This document shows positions 24,099 through 33,829 of a DNA stretch of 64,000 nucleotides, piece by piece (position 1 is the stretch's first letter; each line of letters starts with the position of its first letter). The translations under genes were made by a program, and so were the position numbers. The stretch is from Microcaldota archaeon. Its GTDB lineage: Archaea > Micrarchaeota > Micrarchaeia > Anstonellales > Bilamarchaeaceae. Where the stretch lies: contig JACRGD010000010.1 in the NCBI GenBank assembly GCA_016212525.1, positions 124,001 to 188,000 of the forward strand, given 5' to 3'. The notes under the pieces were generated by a model. That model saw nothing but the letters and a program-made list of their open reading frames with translations. It was not told the origin of the DNA and made no database searches.

Positions 24099-24530
24099 CT
24101 AAATCGCGTTTTTAATTTTTTGGGCTGTTTTTTCCAGGTCTTCCCGTTTTGGTCGCTCGGATGAGGAGCCAAATGAGATTTTGAATTTGTCTCCGTCAAA
24201 CCGAGGAATAAGGTGTAGATGAGAGTGTTGAACTTCCTGTCCTGCCGCCACACCATCAGCTAAGGAAAACGTAATGCCCTCGCAGTTGAGACCTGAGTTC
24301 CTCAAAGCAATACTCAGCTTTTGTGCCACCTCGAAGATATGACCAACAGTCTTTGGATCGATCTCTCGAACCAAACGAGAATGAACCTTAGGAATAATTA
24401 ACAGATGACCAGGATTAACAGGATTTATATCCAAGAATGAGAAAACTAACTCATCCTCGTAGACTTTGGTCGAGGGAATTTCACCAGAAACAATTTTACA
24501 AAAAACGCACGGATCGTGATTAGCAGTCAT
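24099..24530 (-). CDS. HIT-family nucleotide hydrolase/transferase
   Basis: 143 residues from ATG 24530; the frame is open to 24734 but the upstream part reads as non-coding. Zinc-type N-terminus CVFCKIVSGEIPSTKVYED, GHLLIIPKVHSRLV, and the catalytic triad HSHLHLIPR near residue 100 define the HIT family, which cleaves nucleotide-phosphoramidates and dinucleoside polyphosphates. Its C-terminal tail (SERPKREDLEKTAQKIKNAI) is a short helix. Same strand as and 39 bp upstream of pdaD; possibly one transcript. Confidence 0.92.
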   Translation of the reverse strand: MTANHDPCVFCKIVSGEIPSTKVYEDELVFSFLDINPVNPGHLLIIPKVHSRLVREIDPKTVGHIFEVAQKLSIALRNSGLNCEGITFSLADGVAAGQEVQHSHLHLIPRFDGDKFKISFGSSSERPKREDLEKTAQKIKNAI

Positions 24531-24763
24531 AAAAACAATTACTTCGAGAAAGAATAAAAAAGAAATTGATAGACTTATAAATAGTTCCACACATAGAACA
24601 ATTAGAAGGGTGTTGAATTTGGCCGTCCAGAAAATTGTAATGGACGTGGCGGGCATCCACAAATTTTCGAATTTTAAACGTACGCGAAGCACCATATTTT
24701 GTTCTAAAAAGCTAAGCATAACTTCCAAACTCATAACTTACAAACTCACTCGCAAAACTACTC

Positions 24764-25792
24764 ATGGAGGTGGGGTCCGCAACAAAGACTAAATTGAATT
24801 TAAGGGAAATCCACAGACCGGAACCGGTTTGTAAAATTTTTGATTTTAAAAAGAGGCGAAGCGCTTTTTCTGAAAATAAACTAACGAATTGCTATCTAAA
24901 ACCTGTAATTGGAGATCGAACTACTTTCGAAGATGATTATCAGCGCGTTTTGGGATTATTCAGTCCAAACAAAGCTCTTGAGCAGAATGGAATCGTTGTT
25001 CTATGCACTAATGACGAATCTACATTGGATCGGGTTTCGATCTTAACGGGCAAAACGGTTTTGGGATCAATACTTGAAGAACGAACGACTGGGTTAATAA
25101 GAAAACAAAAACAGCTACAAATCAAAATTCCCCAGAGCTCGGAAATTTTGGATTTAGTTGTTGGTCAGATTTTAAGAGAAATGGGGTACGTTGCTGAACC
25201 TGTTTTGGTTAGTCTTGATTACCAAAAAGCAGCAGCACCTTATCGGGAAGAAGATGCAGAAGTTAAACCTAATCCAAGAGTAACGTCTGCACCATTTAGA
25301 GCAACTTTATTTAGCGATGACTGCTCGGCATACGTTGCTACAATAGAACAGGGAGCTGGTTCATTTAACAAATTAGAGGTGTTTGATGACTTTGGTAATG
25401 AAGGGTTAGATAAATTACTTAGTGCCAAGCACCATGCCCTCGGATTAGCTAGAACCAATCGAAATTTCCGTCAGCTAAAAGGAACTCTAGATATGGACTT
25501 TTTTGCCAATTTGACAAATGAAGCCGACACACAATTAGAAGGGCACGAGTTTGTTCTTAGTGAAGCTCGAAAAATATTGCAAATCTTCCAGATGCTTAAT
25601 GAACCAGGACACACTCATGAATCTATTTTGGCAGCAATGATTGGAACTGCACTAACTGGAATTGGTGAATTTGGAACTGGATTAGATGATTTACTCAAAC
25701 CTACTCTAAGCCTTGCAGGAGAATATCTAAACTGTCTCAAAAGCGGGCTTCCCAAGAGGATTTTAGGAGAAGAATATTCGCCATTATGCTAA
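24764..25792 (+). CDS. Uncharacterised protein of the accessory island
   Basis: 342 residues, no family recognised. Start ATG 24764 (MEVGSATKTK); a GGAGGTGGGG sequence sits inside its first codons and an in-frame TTG lies downstream, so the exact start is open. Alpha/beta with no membrane segment. Stretches worth searching are IVVLCTNDESTLDRVSILTG, CSAYVATIEQGAGSF and the C-terminal helix bundle (ILAAMIGTALTGIGEFGTGL). The next gene starts 15 bp downstream, then a third follows, so it is part of a three-gene unit. Base use is richer in ATT/GTT codons than in the pilus cluster. Confidence 0.6.
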   Translation: MEVGSATKTKLNLREIHRPEPVCKIFDFKKRRSAFSENKLTNCYLKPVIGDRTTFEDDYQRVLGLFSPNKALEQNGIVVLCTNDESTLDRVSILTGKTVLGSILEERTTGLIRKQKQLQIKIPQSSEILDLVVGQILREMGYVAEPVLVSLDYQKAAAPYREEDAEVKPNPRVTSAPFRATLFSDDCSAYVATIEQGAGSFNKLEVFDDFGNEGLDKLLSAKHHALGLARTNRNFRQLKGTLDMDFFANLTNEADTQLEGHEFVLSEARKILQIFQMLNEPGHTHESILAAMIGTALTGIGEFGTGLDDLLKPTLSLAGEYLNCLKSGLPKRILGEEYSPLC

Positions 25793-25807
25793 AACGGGGT
25801 GAAATCT

Positions 25808-27187
25808 ATGAAACTCAAAAGGTTAGAAGTAAGGAAAGCAACTGAGGAGGAAACTGATGTTAGACGAGGGATAAATTTCAAATTTGGGGGGTTCAACGAG
25901 TCATATATGGGAGAAACCCGGCGGGGAATTAATCTCGGTTTGTTAAATATTGAAAATTATCGATTAAATGGAATTTCAATTGCAATAGCAAATGGCGCCA
26001 AAAAATGTGAAGGTATTGCAATTGATTTTCTTAAGGATACTGGCAGTTTTGAAGGAATTGGAGTATCTGTTTTTGGACAAGATAGTAAGTTTAGCCAAGG
26101 AATTCGTTTAAGTGGAATAGCTAATCTTGGGAACAGAGGAGTTGGAATAAGTATTGCAGGAATTGCAAATCATCATTCGACAGATCAGAAAAATGAAGAA
26201 ACTCTGCTAAAGGGAGTGAATATTGCCGGGTTGTGGAATTATTCAACGCATCACCTATCCGGGTTGAATATGTCTTGTGCTAATTGTGCAACTTCTTCAA
26301 TTAGCGGAATATCTGCCGCAGCCACGATTAATGGTTCTCTGGATTTGGATACTAATATACAAGGTCTATCTGTTGCTGGGTTATCAAACGCCGGTCTAAA
26401 TCTTAGTGGTATTTCGGTTAGCGGAGTAGTTAATATTGGAATTGAAAAAATTAGCGGAATCAGTGTTACTAGTTTAGTTAATTGTGGCGAAGAAATTAAT
26501 GGATTAGTAATCTCTGCTTTTAATATTTCCCGTAATTTCAAAGGTGTTTCTCTTGGAGCCATGAATGTAATCACACAAACTGCAAAAGGAATTTTTGTCG
26601 GGGCAATCAATGTAGCTAAGGAACTAACTGGCGCAGTAATTGGATTGATAAATTGGAATCAGAAAGTTAAGGGACTTCAGGTCGGATTGTTCAACATGCT
26701 ACATGAGTCTGAGGGCACTACACAAATTGGTTTGATCAACATGCGAACCGATGTTCCTTGGTATTTGATGCTAATACCATTAGTTGCAATTCGTTTGGGC
26801 AACTCGGGCAAGAGACTTTTTGACAAATTAGTAAAAAACACAAAAATTCTTGATGAAGTAAAAAAAACCACACGAGAGAAAATCGTCGATTTGATGGGCA
26901 AACGTCCTGTCGAATCTGATGGTTATCGCGATGCATCTGGATTACCCGATCAAAGTGAGATTGACACATTTTTGAAAGATCGTGAACTCGACAATCTTTT
27001 TGGCGATCAAAATCCATCATTAGTTAGAGTTCGCGTTATTGCGGATCCGGATTTATTTCCGGCTGAACTTCGCAGGCAAGCAATGGTAGAACTAGAGGAA
27101 TTGTTTAGGTCTGATCCAGTAAAGGCAGCAGAAACAATATCTGAATTACGTCAGTTAATAGGACGAAGAAATCCAAGTGGAGGGTGA
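25808..27187 (+). CDS. Repeat protein with G-[ILV]-x-x-G-x-x-N motifs (LA_2272-like)
   Basis: 459 residues from ATG 25808 (GGGGTGA upstream; GTG 25799 overlaps that site). Residues 20-320 consist of about fifteen repeats of roughly 20 residues built on G-I/V-x-x-G-x-x-N, for example GVSLGAMNVI, GIFVGAINVA and VIGLINWNQ, ending GLINMRTDVPWYL. The pattern fits a beta-helix-like solenoid and resembles the LA_2272 surface-repeat family of bacteria, but there is no signal peptide here. The C-terminal 130 residues are charged and helical. Possible horizontally acquired or fast-evolving repeat gene. Confidence 0.72.
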   Translation: MKLKRLEVRKATEEETDVRRGINFKFGGFNESYMGETRRGINLGLLNIENYRLNGISIAIANGAKKCEGIAIDFLKDTGSFEGIGVSVFGQDSKFSQGIRLSGIANLGNRGVGISIAGIANHHSTDQKNEETLLKGVNIAGLWNYSTHHLSGLNMSCANCATSSISGISAAATINGSLDLDTNIQGLSVAGLSNAGLNLSGISVSGVVNIGIEKISGISVTSLVNCGEEINGLVISAFNISRNFKGVSLGAMNVITQTAKGIFVGAINVAKELTGAVIGLINWNQKVKGLQVGLFNMLHESEGTTQIGLINMRTDVPWYLMLIPLVAIRLGNSGKRLFDKLVKNTKILDEVKKTTREKIVDLMGKRPVESDGYRDASGLPDQSEIDTFLKDRELDNLFGDQNPSLVRVRVIADPDLFPAELRRQAMVELEELFRSDPVKAAETISELRQLIGRRNPSGG

Positions 27188-27192
27188 AACAC

Positions 27193-27771
27193 ATGACTGA
27201 AACAAGAATGAAAGTCGGAAGAGGACCGTATCGGGAGGGGGTGGTAGTAAGTCCAAAAGAACGCAGGGGGTTTGTCCGATTTACGCCACTTGTAACAGAA
27301 GAAGGACTTAATGCAGTATGTGTCGCAGGAATATTAATTTCAAATATTGTAGGTGTCAATAAACTTTGCACACAGCGTCGGGATCAGGCAGAGAGAACTG
27401 CGATCGAGCGAGTTATTCAAAGGGTTGATTGTGTTGAACGAACCTCAAATGATCGATTCCAGCTAAGAATTGGAAGAGTTAGTCTTCCAATTGATCAAAG
27501 ACCAAGAACTCGAGAAGATTTGCAAAATTGTCAAACAGTAAATGTTCGATACGGCGATAGTAATAGGGATGAAGTGCATTGTTTGCCCAAAGAAGGAACC
27601 GAAACACAATTGCACAGGTTAGAATTTGGTTCAGGAACATTCCAGGCAGAACGCCTACGAACTATTGAAGTCAATGGGGTTAATGGAACAGTTGAACTTA
27701 GATTCCGCAGATACGGCAACGGTGACGACGGAGTCAGAATCGTTAGACAAATTCGAATTTGTCCCCAATAA
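27193..27771 (+). CDS. Uncharacterised protein, third gene of the accessory island
   Basis: 192 residues from ATG 27193 with a GGAGGGTGA site (GTG 27184 is inside it). One weak hydrophobic stretch near the N-terminus (GLNAVCVAGILISNIVGVN) may be a membrane anchor or a buried helix. The rest is Arg-rich and beta-like, with five Cys after the stretch (QRVDCVERT, LQNCQTVNV, VHCLPKEG, RICPQ). If exported it could hold disulfides. No family is known to me. T-rich terminator follows directly (27772-27788). Confidence 0.6.
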   Translation: MTETRMKVGRGPYREGVVVSPKERRGFVRFTPLVTEEGLNAVCVAGILISNIVGVNKLCTQRRDQAERTAIERVIQRVDCVERTSNDRFQLRIGRVSLPIDQRPRTREDLQNCQTVNVRYGDSNRDEVHCLPKEGTETQLHRLEFGSGTFQAERLRTIEVNGVNGTVELRFRRYGNGDDGVRIVRQIRICPQ

Positions 27772-27788
27772 TTTTTTTCTTTTTTATA
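27772..27788 (+). terminator. T-rich terminator after the accessory island
   Basis: TTTTTTTCTTTTTTAT starts within a few bases of the stop codon of the third island gene, typical of archaeal oligo-T termination, and separates the island from convergent asnS. Confidence 0.5.
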
Positions 27789-27805
27789 CAGATATGTTCT
27801 TGAAG

Positions 27806-29098
27806 TCAGGGATAACAACGATTAATCGTTCGTGGGAAGGGAATCGTATCTCTTATGTGATCTAGGTTCAACATCCACTTCACCAATCGCTCTATACCCA
27901 AACCAAAACCCGAGTGGGGAACACTACCAAACTTGCGAAGATCTACATACCACTGATAGTCTTCGATTTTTAGGTTTTGCTCTTTCATTCGTGCAATCAG
28001 ATCATCATATTGCCAGATACGCTCGCTGCCACCAATTATTTCTCCATGTCCGGCAGGCGCCAAAAGGTCGGCATTTAGTACGGTTCCTGGCTTGTTTGGA
28101 TCTTCTCGCATATAAAATGCCTTAATATCTTTGGGGAAGTTGTGGATGAAAATAGGCTTAGTCTTGGTTTTTGTAAGAAGAGCTTCTTCATCAGCTCCAA
28201 AATCCTGGCCATGCTCCATTTTGCCGCCAAGTTCGTTAACCATGTCTACTGCCTTGGCATAATCGATTCGCTCGAATGGAACGGTGATCTTGGCAAGATC
28301 TTCTGGATTTCGACCACATGCTCTCAACAAGTCAGAATGGTTCTCAACCATTTTCTTGCAGACATATGCAATCATGTTTTCCTGAACTTCCATATTCATC
28401 TTCTGATCATAAAATGCCATTTCAGGCTCTAAATGCCAGTATTCGGCCAGATGACGGATCGTACGAGATTTTTCTGCCCGGAAAGAGGGTGCAAGAACAT
28501 AGACCTTGCCTAAAGAGAATATGAAAACCTCAGCATACATCTGAGAGGATTGAGTAAGATAAGCAGGCTCGCCAAAGTAATTCATCTCAAAAAGAGTGCT
28601 GCCACCTTCACAACCAGATTTTGTAATTATCGGAGGAGCCATTTCGTAGAATCCGTCATTATCGAAAAATTCGCGAAGATAATTGACTATGTGGTGTCTT
28701 GCCTTCATTATGTGAGTCAATTTCTGGGATCGCATCCAGAGATGTCTTACATCAAGGAGGAATTCTTCACTCAGATCTTTTGAAATTGGAAATGCCTCGC
28801 CCTGTGAGATCAGTTCATAATGAGTTGCCTGAATTTCATATCCGCCAGGGGCACGCTCATCCTTTTTCACAATTCCCTTAATAGAGAGAGAACTTTCAAC
28901 ATAAGCCGAAGTTGCACCGGACCAGGATTTCTCATCTACCTTGTCTTTTTTTATTGTGACCTGAATGAGGCCGCTTGCGTCTCGAAGAACAGCAAAAACC
29001 ATGTTTCCGCTGGAACGTGTTCGATGAACCCAACCCTGGAGAGAAACTTCCTTACCATCTAAGTTATCAGTAAAAATCTTAGAGACTTGAGTAATCAT
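27806..29098 (-). CDS. asnS: Asparaginyl-tRNA synthetase
   Basis: 430 residues, class IIb. An N-terminal OB-fold anticodon domain (residues 1-110, VSLQGWVHRTRSSGNMVFAV) precedes the class II core: YLTQSSQMYAEVFIFSLGKV, FRAEKSRTIRHLAEYWHLEP (motif 2) and GFGLGIERLVKWML (motif 3), ending PFPRTINRCYP. The motif 2 loop with EYWHLEPE and the absence of the AspRS catalytic-site insertions point to AsnRS rather than AspRS. With an AsnRS here, direct Asn charging is likely, so the GatCAB route may not be needed for Asn. Convergent with the accessory island. Confidence 0.9.
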   Translation of the reverse strand: MITQVSKIFTDNLDGKEVSLQGWVHRTRSSGNMVFAVLRDASGLIQVTIKKDKVDEKSWSGATSAYVESSLSIKGIVKKDERAPGGYEIQATHYELISQGEAFPISKDLSEEFLLDVRHLWMRSQKLTHIMKARHHIVNYLREFFDNDGFYEMAPPIITKSGCEGGSTLFEMNYFGEPAYLTQSSQMYAEVFIFSLGKVYVLAPSFRAEKSRTIRHLAEYWHLEPEMAFYDQKMNMEVQENMIAYVCKKMVENHSDLLRACGRNPEDLAKITVPFERIDYAKAVDMVNELGGKMEHGQDFGADEEALLTKTKTKPIFIHNFPKDIKAFYMREDPNKPGTVLNADLLAPAGHGEIIGGSERIWQYDDLIARMKEQNLKIEDYQWYVDLRKFGSVPHSGFGLGIERLVKWMLNLDHIRDTIPFPRTINRCYP

Positions 29099-29152
29099 AG
29101 AGAAAGATTGTAAAGAAAATAATAAAAGGAGCTCGGACGGTTTGGAGCAAGA

Positions 29153-30484
29153 TTAATACCTTCGATGAGGTCTTCGACGATTGGAGCTGCCATAACCAGG
29201 ACCATTGTAGCTGTGACGCTCATCAGATCTGCCTTCCCGATTAGAGTGAGAACGATCAGACGACTCACGACTGCGATCTGAAGGTTGTCGATTGCCATAA
29301 CCAGGGCGTCGCGAATCGCGATCTCTTGAATAACCCCCAGAGGAGGACGATGAACGAGAATCTCGTCGATGATATGAAGATTGGTTGGAGCTACCACCAC
29401 GCATCCATGCAAAGTCAGGGTGATCATCACTCATGCGTTCATTGCGAGATTCTGCTTTTCGAACGAATGTGATCGCCTTGCCTTCATTGCCCATTCGACC
29501 AGTTCTACCTACCCGATGAAGGTGAACATCGCCACTTTGAGCCTCATCATAGTTGATAATAAGGTCAAGATTATCGATGTGAAGACCCCTGGCAGCCACA
29601 TTTGTAGCCACAAGAATATTTATCTTGCCATCTCTAAAAGCAGTAAGAACGGCATTTCGTTGGGACTGTGAAAGATCGCCAGATAAGACATCAGCCCTAA
29701 AACCACGATCCTGAAGGATGAAACCTAATTTTCGACAACCAAACTTTGTTTCGCGGAAAATTAGAGTCTTAACTCCCTTGTGGCCATGAAGAACTTCGAC
29801 TAATTTCGAGAGCTTTTCGCGATCTGAAACTTCGACATGCTCTTCAGTAACCGTAGAAACAACTTCAAGCGAACCGATCTCGAGAGTTTCCCAGTTGTGT
29901 GCATAGGACTCTGCTATGGATCGGATGTTATCATCCAAAGTCGCCGAGATAAGAACGATCTGTCGATGTTTTGGTAGTTTATCCAGAATCATCCTAACAT
30001 CATCGATAAATCCCATGTCCAGCATTAGATCTGCTTCATCCAAAACGACCAAATCAAAATCATGTAGATCCAAACCGCCCCTTCGATAAATGTCCAAAAG
30101 TCGCCCAGGAGTTGCAACCAGAATTTGGTTCGGACCTTGCAAAAAGGACATCTGTCTCTCAATACTGTGGCCACCATAGACAACATTAACCATAAAACCA
30201 TGAAAAATAGAAATGGCCCGAATTTCCGTGCACACCTGGATTGCCAACTCACGAGTGGGGGTCAAAACCAATGCGCGTTTTGCTTTTTGTGCGGCAAGAC
30301 GCTCGACAATACCAATGCCAAAGGCAGCAGTCTTACCAGTTCCAGTATGGCTTCGAATGAGCAAATCCTTACCCTCCTTAAAGAGAGGAACAGCCTTTAT
30401 CTGAACTTCAGTTGCGGAGGTAAATTGTAACTTTTTTAGTGCAGCCAAAGTTTTTTCATTTAAATTTAATTCTGAAAAACTCAT
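29153..30484 (-). CDS. DEAD-box RNA helicase with Arg/Ser/Gly-rich tail
   Basis: 443 residues. Helicase motifs are complete: Q motif (LQFTSATEVQIKAVPLF), I SHTGTGKTAAF, Ia PTRELAIQ, Ib VATPGRLLD, II VLDEAD, III LISATLD, V NVAARGLHID and VI HRVGRTGRMG. After residue 345 a disordered tail of about 95 residues rich in Arg, Ser, Gly, Tyr and Asp follows, like RNA-binding RGG-type tails of cold-shock and ribosome-assembly helicases. The tail begins after ERMSDDHPDFAWMRGG and could promote condensates. ATG 30484 fits the family. Confidence 0.95.
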   Translation of the reverse strand: MSFSELNLNEKTLAALKKLQFTSATEVQIKAVPLFKEGKDLLIRSHTGTGKTAAFGIGIVERLAAQKAKRALVLTPTRELAIQVCTEIRAISIFHGFMVNVVYGGHSIERQMSFLQGPNQILVATPGRLLDIYRRGGLDLHDFDLVVLDEADLMLDMGFIDDVRMILDKLPKHRQIVLISATLDDNIRSIAESYAHNWETLEIGSLEVVSTVTEEHVEVSDREKLSKLVEVLHGHKGVKTLIFRETKFGCRKLGFILQDRGFRADVLSGDLSQSQRNAVLTAFRDGKINILVATNVAARGLHIDNLDLIINYDEAQSGDVHLHRVGRTGRMGNEGKAITFVRKAESRNERMSDDHPDFAWMRGGSSNQSSYHRRDSRSSSSSGGYSRDRDSRRPGYGNRQPSDRSRESSDRSHSNREGRSDERHSYNGPGYGSSNRRRPHRRY

Positions 30485-30574
30485 TTAATCAACTTCATAG
30501 ATATTACATATATAGTAGTTAGTATTAGGAAATTCTGAAAGTAACTTTAAAAATTTGTTTCTTGGAGAAGAAGA

Positions 30575-30682
30575 ATGCATCAGTACACCAAATTAAACAA
30601 AAACATAGATACTACAGACAAAATACATAGAGATAAAATAAATAAAATAGAGAAAGAAAAAATTATTGGGTCTTTGGTTTGA
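30575..30682 (+). CDS. Possible 35-codon small ORF, antisense end of EF-1alpha
   Basis: ATG 30575 to TGA 30680 reads as a lysine/isoleucine-rich 35-residue peptide (starts [10 protein letters not shown]). A TATA-like TTTAAAAA sits about 25-30 bp upstream, as in real leaderless genes here. It ends inside the EF-1alpha gene on the other strand. The composition is low complexity and could arise by chance in AT-rich DNA, so confidence is low. Confidence 0.22.
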   Translation: MHQYTKLNKNIDTTDKIHRDKINKIEKEKIIGSLV

Positions 30683-31931
30683 CATCCAATACGATACCAG
30701 CTGCAACAGTCTGCCCCATGTCTCGAATTGCGAATCGACCCAATGCCGGGAAGTCGCTGAATTTTTCGATTACGATGGCCTTCATTGGCTGAATCTTGAC
30801 GATTGCAACATCACCAGTCTTAATGAAGTCTGGTTTGCCTGCAGATTGACCGGTCTTTGGATCTTTCTTTTCGACCAATTCGGTAATCTTACCTGCAAAC
30901 TGAGCAGTGTGGATGTGGCAAACCGGAGTGTAACCAATGCTGATTGCAGTTGGGTGGTTCAAAACAACGATCTGTGCAGTTATTTCAGCTGCAACGGTTG
31001 GTGGATTGTTTGCTGGACCAATTACATCTCCTCTCTTGATGTCCTTCTTTTCGACACCTTTGAGGTTGAAACCAACATTATCACCACAAACGGCTTCGGT
31101 CAATTCCTGGTGGTGCATTTCGATCTTCTTAACTTCACCCTTTGCACCAGATGGCATAACGACAACTACATCGCCACTCTTAAGCTTACCCGCTTCGACT
31201 CTTCCTACTGGAACAGTACCATGTCCAGTTATTGTAAAGACATCCTGCAATGGCAATCTCAAGGGTTTTTCAGTTGGCTTTGCCGGAACCTTGAAAGAAT
31301 CAATAACTTCCACAATTGTTGGACCGTTGTACCAAGACATGTTTGTCGATTTCTTGGTAATATTGTCTCCACCATAAGAAGAAGCTGGAATGAAAGGAAT
31401 CGTTTCAGTCTTGTATCCGATAGATTTGAGCATCTTTTCAACTTCGCCCTTGACCTTTTCGTATTCTTCTTTTTTGTAACCAACAGCATCCATCTTGTTC
31501 ATGTTAACTGCGAACTGAGAAACACCAAGAACCTTTGCCAGGAATGCGTGTTCCTTTGTCTGTGGCTGAACACCATCCTTAACGGATACGACCAGGAAGG
31601 CTGCATCTGCCTGAGAAGCACCTGTGATCATGTTCTTAACGAAATCCTTGTGACCAGGAGCATCTATAATAGTACAGTGATATTTTGGAGTTTCGAATTC
31701 TCGGTGAGAGATATCGATAGTAACACCACGTTCTCGCTCTTCCTTAAGAGAGTCCATAACGAAAGCAAATTCGAAAGTGGCCTTACCGAGTCGAGATGCT
31801 TCTTCCTTCAATTTGTTCAAAACCTGTTCAGAAACTGCACCGGTTTCATACAAAATTCTACCTACTGTAGTCGACTTACCAGCGTCGACGTGTCCGATAA
31901 ACACTAAGTTCAAGTGTTCTTTCTTTGCCAT
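30663..31931 (-). CDS. tuf: Translation elongation factor EF-1alpha
   Basis: 422 residues from ATG 31931, chosen because a GGAGGTT site lies 8 nt upstream; frames starting further up would place the site inside the gene. All GTPase motifs are present: GHVDAGKST (G1), [12 protein letters not shown] (G3), VNMNKMD (G4) and the SxA-type G5. The C-terminal beta-barrels end KPKTQ. EF-1alpha carries aminoacyl-tRNA to the ribosome. The gene is alone, with no ribosomal S10 or S12/S7 genes next to it. Divergent start region to purM is 119 bp. Confidence 0.97.
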   Translation of the reverse strand: MAKKEHLNLVFIGHVDAGKSTTVGRILYETGAVSEQVLNKLKEEASRLGKATFEFAFVMDSLKEERERGVTIDISHREFETPKYHCTIIDAPGHKDFVKNMITGASQADAAFLVVSVKDGVQPQTKEHAFLAKVLGVSQFAVNMNKMDAVGYKKEEYEKVKGEVEKMLKSIGYKTETIPFIPASSYGGDNITKKSTNMSWYNGPTIVEVIDSFKVPAKPTEKPLRLPLQDVFTITGHGTVPVGRVEAGKLKSGDVVVVMPSGAKGEVKKIEMHHQELTEAVCGDNVGFNLKGVEKKDIKRGDVIGPANNPPTVAAEITAQIVVLNHPTAISIGYTPVCHIHTAQFAGKITELVEKKDPKTGQSAGKPDFIKTGDVAIVKIQPMKAIVIEKFSDFPALGRFAIRDMGQTVAAGIVLDVKPKTQ

Positions 31932-32083
31932 ATTCATAACCTCCATTAAACAATAGAAATTCACATTAATTCATTTGTACCTTTAGAAAAAGGCAACAAC
32001 AAATTAGTCTGGTGATGTTTTTAAAGGTTTCTTTGAGGGAAAAACAAGAAAATAATGATCAAAGAAGAGATTAGAGACCAACA

Positions 32084-33070
32084 CTAAGTCGAAAGATCGA
32101 TTTCCCGGCCATTCTTCTTGAGCCAGACACCAGGCTTTGAAACGACTTTTCCGATTATTTGTGCACTAACCCCGTGTCGCTTCGAAATATCAATCAATTT
32201 TTGCGCTTCTTTTTGGGGCACCACGATCGCCATACCAACCCCCATATTGAAAGTGCAGTGCATTTGACGATCATCCCGAACCTTTTCGTAGAGAGCCTGG
32301 AAAATAGGTGATGGGTCAGGGAGCGAATCGAATACGAAACCAACGGATTTGTTAAGGCGGGTGATTTTGGAAAATCCGCCTCCGGTTATGTGCGCAAGAC
32401 CATGGATTTCGCACGAATCGATCATTTCCAGAACAGGAGCGCAGTAGATACGGGTAGGAATTAGCATCTCATTACCCCATTTGGAAACATCAAGAGCAGA
32501 GCGAGCCAGAGTATACCCGTTCGAGTGAATCCCGGAACTCTCCAGACCAACAATAACATCACCGGATCGGATTGCATCACCCAAAATTTGTTTTTTGATT
32601 CGACCAACCACAGTAAAGGTTAGGTCAAATGGCTTTTCGCCTCCATGGATCAGATCGGGGATAACCGCAGTCTCGCCGCCAATAATAGCACACCTTGATT
32701 GACGAGCTCCCTCGACCAGGCCGCGCATGATCTCCTCAACAAGAGAAGCATCTTCCTGGGCAAGAGCAATATAATCAAGACCAACAAGCGGTTCTGCACC
32801 AACGCATAGAATATCGTTTACGGACATCGCAACCGCATCAATACCAACAGTGTCAAACTTGCCAAGCGCCTGGGCAACGAGCAATTTAGTACCAACGCCA
32901 TCTGCATGCATAACCAGAGTTTCATCACCACATTTGAAGAGCCCGCCATAATGACCAAAGACAGGCAGAGGCTCGCCCACTCCTTTTCGATAAGCAAACG
33001 TCTCTTTTATCTGATCCCAGATAGAACCTTGGATTTTCTTAACCTTGGAAACGTCAATCTGATACTTCAT
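32084..33070 (-). CDS. purM: Phosphoribosylformylglycinamidine cyclo-ligase
   Basis: 328 residues. AIR synthase: VMHADGVGTKLLVAQALGKF, GIDAVAMSVNDILCVGAEPL (ATP-binding), AIIGGETAVIPDLI and AHITGGGFSKITRLNKSVGF are diagnostic. It closes the imidazole ring in step five of purine synthesis, using ATP. No other purine gene is in the window, so its partners are elsewhere or the pathway is split. It sits on the minus strand downstream of a plausible promoter and ends 153 bp from EF-1alpha. Confidence 0.97.
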   Translation of the reverse strand: MKYQIDVSKVKKIQGSIWDQIKETFAYRKGVGEPLPVFGHYGGLFKCGDETLVMHADGVGTKLLVAQALGKFDTVGIDAVAMSVNDILCVGAEPLVGLDYIALAQEDASLVEEIMRGLVEGARQSRCAIIGGETAVIPDLIHGGEKPFDLTFTVVGRIKKQILGDAIRSGDVIVGLESSGIHSNGYTLARSALDVSKWGNEMLIPTRIYCAPVLEMIDSCEIHGLAHITGGGFSKITRLNKSVGFVFDSLPDPSPIFQALYEKVRDDRQMHCTFNMGVGMAIVVPQKEAQKLIDISKRHGVSAQIIGKVVSKPGVWLKKNGREIDLST

Positions 33071-33186
33071 GTTGGAAATAGGGCATCAAGGATTTAATAA
33101 ATAATTGATATTTGCAGGATTTACAGTCAAATAGGAAAAGCTGCAGGATACCAAAACCTTATAAAGATTAAATAAATGTTAGATTT

Positions 33187-33660
33187 GTGGAAGACATTGA
33201 AGATTTAATAACCGGATTTTTTAAGCAAATAATCTCAGTACTACCTAAAATAATAATTGAGTTCTTACTTTCAGTAGGAGTTCTCATAATACTATTAGCC
33301 ATCCTGATTCAGGTACCACGAACAATAGAAGATGAAATTGGACTAACCATACTTTTCATAGTAGCTTCGATAGCAGGACTTTGGAAAATAGAAGACACAT
33401 TGCGAACCAAGAGAGTTGAAAGGATACAAAAAATAATGGCATATTTAGCATTTTATCTAGAAGTTTTGTTCCTTATGTCAGTATTATTCCTGAGCGCCTT
33501 TTTGACAATAAGATTTAATGATCAAAGAATATTTTGGGTCGGTTTTGTCTTAAGTATGGCAGCATACGTAGCCATATTCAATAGAATAACAAGTGATCTG
33601 AATTTTGTTAAGAACCAGGTATTTGTAAAAGAGATCAAAGAAAAGAACATGCTGGAGTAG
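33187..33660 (+). CDS. Small membrane protein of unknown function
   Basis: 157 residues from GTG 33187. TTATAAAG at about 33159-33166 lies some 22-27 bp upstream, so the transcript should be leaderless. Four hydrophobic segments are visible (LLSVGVLIILLAILIQV; IGLTILFIVASIAGLW; LAFYLEVLFLMSVLFLSAFL; FWVGFVLSMAAYVAIF). A charged loop links segments 2 and 3. No family recognised. In-frame codons continue for 55 positions after the TAG at 33658, noted separately. Confidence 0.6.
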   Translation: MEDIEDLITGFFKQIISVLPKIIIEFLLSVGVLIILLAILIQVPRTIEDEIGLTILFIVASIAGLWKIEDTLRTKRVERIQKIMAYLAFYLEVLFLMSVLFLSAFLTIRFNDQRIFWVGFVLSMAAYVAIFNRITSDLNFVKNQVFVKEIKEKNMLE

Positions 33661-33829
33661 GTACGCACAAGGATCTTTCTAAGACAAACATTTGTATTTG
33701 TTTTCTCAGAACTGCAACGAACAGATAAAGTAGAAGCTCGAGCAACCTTAAACTTGAAAGAATTCGGATCACAAGATCAGGCAACTCGATCGGGTTTATT
33801 AATCTTACACAAGAGAAGTAGTCGATAAT

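Noticed and set aside
24610-24792. Short plus-strand ORF in the HIT gene upstream region
   Set aside because: Reads as non-coding, overlaps the first codons of the next gene and has no promoter or ribosome site.
30666-31907. Long open frame (413 codons) antisense to EF-1alpha
   Set aside because: Its sequence is the mirror of a highly conserved, codon-biased gene and shows no domain; open antisense frames are common over such genes.
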